A DNA stretch of 64,000 nt from an uncultured Bacteroidales bacterium (GTDB taxonomy: Bacteria > Bacteroidota > Bacteroidia > Bacteroidales > WCHB1-69): NCBI GenBank assembly GCA_905233625.1, contig CAJOFJ010000013.1:97725-161724 (forward strand). Reading direction: 5' to 3'. Made by a program: the position numbers and the translations under genes. Positions 54,301 through 62,900 of the stretch are shown piece by piece. Every line of letters starts with the position of its first letter. Position 1 is the first letter of the stretch. The notes beneath the pieces are model-generated. The model was not told the origin of the DNA and did no database searches. It saw nothing but the letters and a program-made list of their open reading frames with translations.

Positions 54301-56523
54301 ATTACCTTGACCAACCTGATGCCAAGTTCCACCTACAGAGTATTGGTTCGCTCCCTTTGCGGAACAGACTCCTCCGCATTCTCCCAGGTATTCAGTTTCA
54401 ACACCTCTTGCGGTCAGATCACCATTGACGAAAGCACCCCGTGGTTTGAGGACTTTGAAGGCTATGGCAATAGCGGAGGCGCGGTTTCCATCGGTACATG
54501 CTGGGCTACTCCCGAGACCTATACAGTGTCTAACGGAACAGCTCCTTTTGTATATTTAGGATATTCTGGCTCCGCCTATTCTGGCGAGAACACTTTAGAG
54601 ATGAAAGGCAGTCCCATCATGGTGGTTCTGCCCGAATTCAGCAACGATATCAACACCCTGCGTTTTTCAATGTGGGGCAATACCACTGCTGGCGACGCCA
54701 CTGATGCAGGCACCATGGCTCTCGGTTATATTTCCGACATCAATGACCCCACCACTTTCATAGCTATCGACACCATCCCTGCCACTGCCTTTAACCGCAC
54801 TGGCACCGATGCGCCGCATGCCAACTTCATCGGCCCCTACGATTTCAGTGGTGTCACTCCGCAGACCGGTTTGAGAATTGCACTGCGTCTTACTGATATT
54901 GGCACACTGTCATGGAGCAACGATCCCCACTCTTGGAACTTGGACGACATCACGGTATCCCTGATTCCTGGCTGTCCCTCACCCGTGAAGACCAGCGTCA
55001 CCGCCACCAATGTGGACGGCCACAACGCCACCATCAGCTGGACTGACCACGACGTCAGCCACGACTCATGGACAGTATTCTACAGAGCCCAAGGAGAAGC
55101 CAACTGGGAATCCACCATTGCCGGTCCTACCCCCAGTGTTGACCTGAACAACCTGGATCCCGAAACCTCATACGAAGCCTATGTCATCACCAACTGCACC
55201 ACCCCCGATCCGGTTGCCGACGCCACCAACACCATCACCTTCCAGACATTGGTGGCTTGTCCCGCTCCACAGAACGTGACGGTCTCCGACATTGACATGT
55301 CCTCCGCCACAGTAACTTGGACTGGTAGTGCCGATAGTTACACCATTGTATGTGGCGATTTCACCAGTACAGAGACAGGTAATACCGCCATTATTACTGG
55401 TCTGTCCTCTGCTACCGCTTATACGCTGACTATTACAGCTGATTGCGGCAGTGAAGATGGCACCTCATCCCCGGCGACAGTCACCTTCATGACGGCATGC
55501 GAGACCATCACCGATTTCCCCTATATCGAGGGATTTGAAAATGGATTAGGTTGCTGGGTCTCCACACCCACGGTTGGCACCATCAATTGGGCAGTCAACT
55601 CAAACTATAACTACAGTTCCTCTTTACCTGAAGGAAACTCTTGTGTTGTAGCTTATACCAGCTCTCATGGTCCTGAGACGGAACTCACTTCTCCGATTTT
55701 TGATCTTACTTCAATGACCAATCCCTATCTCTCATTCCATCATATTCAGACGGTCTGGGCAGGGGACCAGGATGAGCTGTATGTCTATTATAAGAACACC
55801 TTGTCTGCAACTCCTGTATTGTTGATTTCCTTCACCGGTGACATTTCTTCTTGGCAGATGGATTCTGTCGCATTGCCGAATCCGTCCTCACAATATCAGA
55901 TTATCTTTAAGGCAGTTTTGGACTACGGACATGGTGTCGGCCTTGATAAAGTAATAATCTATGACAATGACGGTTCTACTCCGCCCACACCTCCCACTTG
56001 CGACGCTCCCACCGCTTTGTCATACAGCAACGTGACCATCAACTCCGCCACTATCAGTTGGACTGCCGGTGGTAGCGAGACCAGCTGGAACATTCAGTAT
56101 AAACTGCAGAGCGCCAACCCATGGCAAGAAGCTACCGTTAATACTACCAGCTACAACATGACAGATCTGACCGCCAACAACACTTACGAAGTACGTGTGA
56201 AAGCCATCTGCTCCGAAGACAACCAGAGTGACTTTGTCTACACCAGCTTCACCACCCAAGCTGTGGGCATCGACAACATCGTGCTGGCGAACAGCATCAG
56301 TCTCATGCCAAACCCCGCCGACAGCTACCTCGAGCTGCACATCAACAGCAATGTTGTTATGGGGGAAGCGGTAGTTTACAACGCCTTCGGCCAGATGATC
56401 CAGAAAGTTGAACTGACGGACAAGCATGTACGCATCAACCTCAGCGACATGGCGGCAGGTATGTATTTTGTGAGAGTGAATGGCAATGGAGTAAGTGCAA
56501 CGAAAAAGTTTATCAAACGTTAA
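51340..56523 (+). CDS. Giant T9SS adhesin with FN3, jelly-roll and CUB domains
   Basis: A 1,727-residue surface protein. After the signal peptide (MRKIYFFLMILLIGFCSMHLSAQ) comes an N-terminal beta domain (about 25-190, GTSTNGFVPVYGLYLDEAQ) that is also found at the start of the next gene. It is followed by alternating fibronectin type III domains (for example ATISWHGDENASSYNIQY, TVTWTGSADSYTI) and MAM/cleaved-adhesin-like jelly rolls (WIEDFES, LPYEQDFETD, FPYIEGFENGLGCW), and by one CUB domain at about 834-941 (NLLIYDNGGATGSYTSNCNG, YDYLYVYDGVG, TGPLTIKFTSD). The T9SS sorting domain starts about 1650 (SLMPNPADSYLELHINSN) and ends KKFIKR. No catalytic domain is recognised. It reads in the same direction as its paralogue 386 bp downstream. 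Confidence 0.92.
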   Translation: MRKIYFFLMILLIGFCSMHLSAQETPSVLTVANGTSTNGFVPVYGLYLDEAQHNQIIYPESMLGDMVTGEISEMKFYLQNNVTTTLTSTITVSLGTTTTETFTSGILTGETLTQVYTGSIDISNQEFTLTFSTPFTYNGGNLLFDITTTAANWTTTTFLGISSTGSSYAYNNIRNFIPKTTFTYTGGALCKTPYGVIASDITTTDATISWHGDENASSYNIQYMLSSSTDWSTAETTTSSDTTVYLTGLQPSSTYKVRVQVECIDNTQTVWSAVHSFMTACDIIPFTDSWIEDFESTYQGSNVQRPLLCWAVPVQDPTTNGPFVYCGYGEACHSGVNSMEMKGFSGAMNIAVLPEFSADIHDLRLTFWATSTNPQYGTLEVGVMTDASDTSTFELVGVCSTPGSRGGSSAGNGNLMGPFDFDMVQATSGRIALRFTSNYSGSYGLSWNLDDFTVSLIPQCAEPGNLITGNVTSSSADISWNESPSNTYEVLYWTTDPTNPDIITNATLTDGVLTLTGLNPNTSYNWTVRTDCGDGTYANAFQTLSFTTPNVPVELPYEQDFETDPELITDFTIQGSGPNQWFIGAATFKPIDASDSTETGHSLYISNDNGVSNSYTNTSTSYAYAILDLEFDDTPMEYHLSFDYKLEGEGTSTKYDYLSVYLMDGSATVPTNATPSGTALLYQSNAISDWTHKDYILENVANSTKKIVFYWKNDNSQGTNPPAAIDNISILGFTCAQPTQLAVTDIASDNVTIDWTEVGSSTSWAVSYGPTGYTLGNDENEIIETVYDHPYIITGLTPTITYDIYVQSDCGSNWSGPLTVTPGSFNMAANGSDTLTTCNLLIYDNGGATGSYTSNCNGTLVLYPADPDSKMGLTGTCTTESGYDYLYVYDGVGTEGSYLARYHGSNQLVNVLSTTGPLTIKFTSDNSTNSAGFELLAQCISCFPPTNLSATDVDMTEATISWSGIAAEYGIYVILTDTTYYTTTDSFITLTNLMPSSTYRVLVRSLCGTDSSAFSQVFSFNTSCGQITIDESTPWFEDFEGYGNSGGAVSIGTCWATPETYTVSNGTAPFVYLGYSGSAYSGENTLEMKGSPIMVVLPEFSNDINTLRFSMWGNTTAGDATDAGTMALGYISDINDPTTFIAIDTIPATAFNRTGTDAPHANFIGPYDFSGVTPQTGLRIALRLTDIGTLSWSNDPHSWNLDDITVSLIPGCPSPVKTSVTATNVDGHNATISWTDHDVSHDSWTVFYRAQGEANWESTIAGPTPSVDLNNLDPETSYEAYVITNCTTPDPVADATNTITFQTLVACPAPQNVTVSDIDMSSATVTWTGSADSYTIVCGDFTSTETGNTAIITGLSSATAYTLTITADCGSEDGTSSPATVTFMTACETITDFPYIEGFENGLGCWVSTPTVGTINWAVNSNYNYSSSLPEGNSCVVAYTSSHGPETELTSPIFDLTSMTNPYLSFHHIQTVWAGDQDELYVYYKNTLSATPVLLISFTGDISSWQMDSVALPNPSSQYQIIFKAVLDYGHGVGLDKVIIYDNDGSTPPTPPTCDAPTALSYSNVTINSATISWTAGGSETSWNIQYKLQSANPWQEATVNTTSYNMTDLTANNTYEVRVKAICSEDNQSDFVYTSFTTQAVGIDNIVLANSISLMPNPADSYLELHINSNVVMGEAVVYNAFGQMIQKVELTDKHVRINLSDMAAGMYFVRVNGNGVSATKKFIKR

Positions 56524-56637
56524 GACGTGGAGGCGTGAAGACATGCACTGCGTGCATTCGTTAAGACGTTATAGCAATTATCGTCTTAACGAGCAAACGA
56601 AGTGAGCGTCTTGACGCCTTGACGCTTTACCGAAAAG

Positions 56638-56670
56638 TAGAGACGCGCTAAAGCGCGTCTCTACTTTTTT
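56638..56670 (+). terminator. Family B palindrome acting as terminator
   Basis: GTAGAGACGCGCT pairs perfectly with AGCGCGTCTCTAC around AA and is followed by six T residues, so this copy of the interspersed repeat also looks like the terminator of the 1,727-residue adhesin gene. Confidence 0.75.
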
Positions 56671-56752
56671 GATACACAACTTATTAACATTCAACAGTGG
56701 ATAATCTTCAAATTATTCACCATTTTTTTTTGTGTGGTTTTAATTTTTTTTG

Positions 56753-56760
56753 TACCTTTG
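56753..56760 (+). promoter_or_regulatory. -7 box of the last adhesin gene
   Basis: TACCTTTG matches TAnnTTTG, with TTTG at 56729-56732 about 20 nt upstream as a good -33 element. The leader to the start codon is about 140 nt. Confidence 0.7.
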
Positions 56761-56908
56761 TCAACTTGAAGATGTTAATATTCTAAGCAGACTATGGAAT
56801 ACGACTTACACCGCTCAAATTCAAATTAAAACACTGATAACAAATATTTTATAATCAAAAGAAAATAGAAATACAATTCACTTTATTATTCACCAAATAC
56901 AACAAAAA

Positions 56909-59900
56909 ATGAAAAAAATTTTACTTTTTCTGCTGACATTGATGATAGGGTTCAACACCCTGCAATTGTCGGCACAGGAAACCCAAACCGTAGCTGACGG
57001 AACAGCAACCAATTCCTACGTTCCGTTCTATGGTTTGTGGGTAGACAATTACACCCGTTCACAGGTCATCTATCCCGCCGACATGTTAGCCGACTTGGAC
57101 GGTGCTACTATCACGGCCATGACATTCCATTTGTCTACATTACCCAATACCTGGGGATGTCCTTTCGAAATCAGTCTTGGTGAAACCACAGAGGATAGTT
57201 ATTCCTCCTCCGCGTATATTACGAGTGGATTATCCTTGGTATATACCGGACAAGTAACCATTGCCAACAACGAAATGACTATTACCTTCGACAGTCCATA
57301 TACTTATGGAGGCTCTAATCTTGTATTGGACGTTAAAAACACTTCTATAGGCTCCTATTCAAGTGCATACTTCTATGGCATAAGCACCTCTAACTACCAA
57401 GGTGCATACGCCTACAATTCTTCATCCACCCCATCCACCCCAACCACTCGTGTATCTTTCATTCCCAAAACCACTTTCTCTTTTCTACCTTCAGGCGTTA
57501 CTTGTTTCTCTCCCAACAATCTACAAATCAGTGATACTACCGCCTACGAAGCTACCCTTTCATGGACTCCCCGTGACGGCCAAAACGAATGGGAGGTATG
57601 CTGTGTTTCTGGCAACTTCGATCCCGACCAGGCAAACTGGCAGACAGTCATCGATACTTTTTATACTTTCACGAACTTGACTCCCGCCACTGGTTATACC
57701 GCTTACGTGCGCACCAACTGTGGCAGTGAAGTCAGCAATCCCCGTTCAGTGAACTTCACCACCATTGCCACCTGTGCCAGCGTGCCTACCAATATTATGG
57801 TAAGCAATATCACCGCCACAACCGTGGATGTGAACTGGACTGCCGGAGCAGCCAACGACATCGCATGGGAAGTTGTGGTGGTTCCCGCCAATGCCACTCC
57901 TGAAAGCGGAATTCCCGAACAAGCCACTGACCATCCATACACTGTTTTCGATTTGCAAGACAACACCCAATATAAAGTATATGTACGCACCGACTGCGGT
58001 GGCGGCGACCATAGCTATTGGTCAAACCCTCCTGTCACTTTCACCACCCAACCTCTCTGTACATCCCCTGTACATGTAGGTGTTAGTCAAATTACGGGTA
58101 CCTCCGCATTGGTTACATGGGAACCAGCCATTATTGGTGCTACCAGTTATACTGTTGAGTATTCTCAAGACAGTCTGGAAAACTGGACCATGGAGGTTGT
58201 TGACGGTACTCAGTTCATGATCTCCAATCTTGAACCTGGCACCACTTACAATGTGATGGTTTACAGCAACTGCGACCTTGGCGATGCCGACACCGTATTC
58301 AAAACATTCACCACCAACTGCTTAGCTGGCGGCAATCTGCAAATTGGCGAAGGCACCTTCACCTCAGGTTATTTGCCGGAATATTGCCTATACAACTATA
58401 GCTATACCCAACAGATTTACCTGGCTTCTGAGTTAGGCGATGCTACAGAAATCAGCTCTATCGCTTTCCAAGCTGAAACTATTGCAAACGACAACCGCCA
58501 TTTGAAAATATACTTGATGAACACTACAGCCGCCAACAGCAACAGCTGGTTGAACGCTACCAATGCCACATTGGTATATGATAACACTCCTACCCTGACA
58601 ACAGGCTGGAATACTTTCCATTTCAACACCCCATTCCAGTACAATGGCACCAACCTTGCTGTTATAGTTTTAGATGTTACAGGTACCTGGAGTGGCACCA
58701 ACCAATTCTATTGCCATACCACAAACCAGAGTCTTGCCCGATATATTTATGAGGATGGTAGTGCATACAGCACTACCAGCACTCCCTCAGGCGGCACATC
58801 TACCGACTCTCGTAATAATGTTATTTTCGGGACACCCTGCGAAGAAGATGTTATCTGTGTCAAACCCAACGTATATGTGACCGAAACCAGTGAATCAAGC
58901 ATCACTATCGACTGGGCACCTGGCTACACCGAAAGCGCATGGAATGTGGAATACTCCGTAAACGACACCGACTGGACCACTCTTGGCAGTGTCAATACAC
59001 ATCCTTACGAAGTGAATGGCCTTGACCCCGACACCAGATATTATATCCGTGTTAACTCCGATTGCGGTTCAGAAGAAAGTGGCTATGCAACGGTTTCAGC
59101 CAGAACCGAATGCTCCAGCATTGAAATCCCTTATTCTGAAGACTTTGAAGACGCTCCAGCTTCTGGTTCAGGCAACATGATTACCTGCTGGACCGCCAAC
59201 ACCAACAACACTTCTACCGCTTATCCATACACTTACAATTCACAACAACATTCAGGCGACTATTCTGTTTATTTCTATGGTTCCACATCATCTTACTCAT
59301 ACTTGGCATCTCCACGTATTGACGACATGGTGGCCATGGACAACCTGCAGGTACGCTTCTGGGCTCTTAAAACCTCTGCCTCCTATTACATTCAAGTGGG
59401 TATCATGACCGACCCCGATGACTATTCCACCTTCCAGCAGGTTGGTCAGAACCTGACTCCAGACACCATCAACACATGGAAATTATTGCAGGTCAACACC
59501 GACAGCTATACTGGTGACGGTCGCTACATTGCATTCAGAATTCCAGTCGACATTTCCAACTACATGTACATTGACGATGTCACCATCGACATTATTCCGT
59601 CATGCGAACACGTAGAAAACATCACCTCAGTGAATGGCACTGTTACTGCTAACGCAGCTGACATTACCTGGACTGTTGTTGGCACAGAAGGCGCTTGGGA
59701 TGTGGTTTACGGCATCAGCGGCACCATTACCGATCCTAACGACGAAACAGCTACTACCGTACAGTCCCCGAGCATTTCTCTTACCGACCTGAACAACAAC
59801 ACCTTATATGATGTATATGTAAAAGCAGTTTGTTCCGGTGATGAGAGCAGCATCTGGATGTCCTATACTTTCAGAACTGCCTGCGGTGAAATTGCAAACC

Positions 59901-62900
59901 TGCCGTTCACCGAAAATTTCGACACTTACGGCACTGGTACAGGCACATATCCCACTTGCTGGGACAAAATCAACACTTATTCCAGCGACAGACCATACAT
60001 AAATAGCTCTAATTACGAAGGTGTTGGTTCATTGTATTTCTATGCAGGCGAAGGTACTACATACAATATTGCTATTACTCCTATTTTTGATGCCACTATA
60101 GACATCAATACCTTGCAGGCTGAATTCATGTATAAAGCCTCTTACACCTCCGACCGCCTGATTATTGGTGTGATATCAGACCCGACAGACGCTACCACTT
60201 TCGTAGCTGTCGATACGGTTTATCCTCATTCAACAGCTTCCACTTGGATTCCGCAAGAAGTAAGCTTCGCCTCCTATACAGGCAATGGCCGATATATTGC
60301 TTTCAAAAACCAATATACAAGTCAATCAGCATACGCCTATATCGACAATTTGAATATAGACTTAATCCCCTCTTGTCCGAAACCCACACATGTAACAGCC
60401 GCCTCTGGCGCAACCGATACTATTGTACTTTCATGGACAGATGCCAATGCTACCCAATGGGACATCATTTATGGTCCCACTGGCTTTGATCCCACCGAAG
60501 ACCTCGATCCCGATGAAGGCATTACCTTAATTGAGGGTATTACCGACAACCCATACATTATCACCGAATTGGAAGGAGGCATTGTGTATGACTTCTATGT
60601 GCGTAGCATCTGCGATGGCGGAGATGTAAGTCCTTGGTGTACAATGCCTGCTTCTGCCACTCCTTTCATCATCCAGATGGGCACTAACGGTTCTGAAACT
60701 ATTAGCGGTTGCGGTTTCACCATTACCGATGATGGCGGCCTGAATGGCAGTTACTCTAGCAGCTGCGACTATACCCTTACCATCAATCCTCCCGCACCCA
60801 ACTTCCTGGTTTCCATTTCCGGCACCTTTAAGGGGGAAGGAGATCTTGACTATTTAAATGTTTATGAAGGGACTTCCACTTCAGGCGAACTCCTCGAACA
60901 TATAAGCTCTGGTACAAGTGGCACTTTGATTAATTTCGGCCCGCTAACTTCTGAAAGTGGTCCATTGACCTTGTTATTCCATTCCGACGGTTCTGTCGTT
61001 TATGACGGTTTTGTAGCTCAAGTAACTTGTATAGAAATGACCGGTTGTCCCAGACCCAGCAACTTTACCGTTAATGAAATCACCAGTTCTTCCATTAACC
61101 TTTCATGGAGGGGCTCAGAGGATGCTTCAGCATGGAATGTCGCCTACGGTCCAACTCCTTTCACTCCCACTGAAGACAGTCCATACGAAACCGTATATGA
61201 CACTACCATCACCATTGATGGGCTTACCTCTGGAACAAGCTACGACTTTTATGTACAGGCCGACTGTGGCACCGAACCAAGCGCTTGGAGAGGACCCCTC
61301 ACCGCAACTCCCGGTGTATTCATCTTCGGCACTACTGGTAGCAGTTCTATTACCGCTTGCGATTTGACTATTTATGACAATGGTGGTCCTAACGGCAATT
61401 ACAGCAGCAACTGCAACTACACTTTAACTGTTTATCCTTCAGATCCCGACTCTGTAGTATCCGTTTCCGGTACCTACAACACCGAAAGCGGCTGGGATTA
61501 CCTATATATCTACAGCGGCACCTCTGCAAACGATGGCAATCTCATTGAAACATATGCCGGTTCAGGCTCTTTCGGTCCTATAACCTCTGAAGCTGGTCCA
61601 CTCACCCTCCGGTTCTATTCCGACGGGTCTACACAATACTCTGGTTTTGCCGTAACAGTTTCCTGCGTGGAAGCACCAGACTGCCGTACTCCTTACGCAC
61701 TTACCGCCAGCAATATCGCAGCTGACGAGGCCACTATTACTTGGACTGCAGATGAAGACGCTACCCTTGAATTGTATTACAAAAAGAATAGCGAAAGCAC
61801 ATGGACAGTTGTCGATGCTTCAGAATTCACAGATGTCAACACTTATCTGATGACCAATTTGGATCCGGCTACAACATACAATGTATATGTTGCCAACATC
61901 TGTACTGACGACACGCTAACAAGCGCTACCATGTCATTCACCACCCTCTGTGCTACCGTAACTGCTCCTTATTCCGAAAACTTCACTGGATTCAACACTG
62001 CAATGTCACCCTGTTGGGAAAGATTCACTGGCTTAGCCAACTCCGTGTTTAATGGCGGTGCGCTGACTGCCAGCACCAGCGGCTGGTATTTCAACAGCAG
62101 CAATGTGTTCCCGCTCGGTCACCCGAAAATCAACATCTATGGTACATACGTCAATTATTGGCTAGTATCACCCAGCATCGACTTAAGCCAGTTGTCTGAA
62201 CCTACCTTGATGTTCAGTTTGGCCTTGACCGACTACAATTATGAAGATCCTATCGAAGACCCGACCGCTCAAGCTGATGACCAATTCATGGTGGTTATCT
62301 CTACCGACAACGGCGCCACCTGGTCAGCTGCCAATGCCACCGTATGGAACAACACCACTACTGGTGACTATGTATACAATACTATCAGCACCACTGGTGA
62401 AGACATTACCATTTCCTTGAGCCAGTATGCCGGACAGACCATCAGAATCGCCTTCTATGGTGAATCAACCGCAGATGGTGGTGACAACGACCTGCACATC
62501 GCCAATGTGATGGTGGATGAGGCACCAAGCTGTCCGAGACCTAACCAATTGACCAGTACTGCCACAACCACATCCTCTATAACCTTGTCATGGACTCCTG
62601 GTGGAGATGAAACCAGCTGGAATGTTGAATATGGTCCTGCCGGTTTCAACCCGGGAGAAGGCACCACTATGACTGGCGTTACCAATCCAGTAACCATCAG
62701 CGGTTTGTCTGGCAGCACCACTTACAACTTCTATGTTCAGGCAGAATGCGGCGGTGGCGAAACCAGCGCATGGAGTAATGTTTACGCTGCAACAACCGAT
62801 TGCGACATTGTCACTGTACTTCCTTATACTGAAAACTTTGACAATATCTCATCTGGTAATGCAAACGCCTTCCCAATTTGCTGGGCAAGACCTATCCAAT

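Larger units (their letters stand above)
56524..56908. other. Intergenic region with three successive palindromes
   Basis: No gene is present. Perfect inverted repeats follow one another: ATGCAC/GTGCAT (56543-56557), CGTTAAGACG/CGTCTTAACG (56559-56591) and the family B element at 56638-56664. TTAAGACG, GACGCC and GACGCT words recur. The remainder is an AT-rich leader with the -7 box at 56753-56760. Confidence 0.7.
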
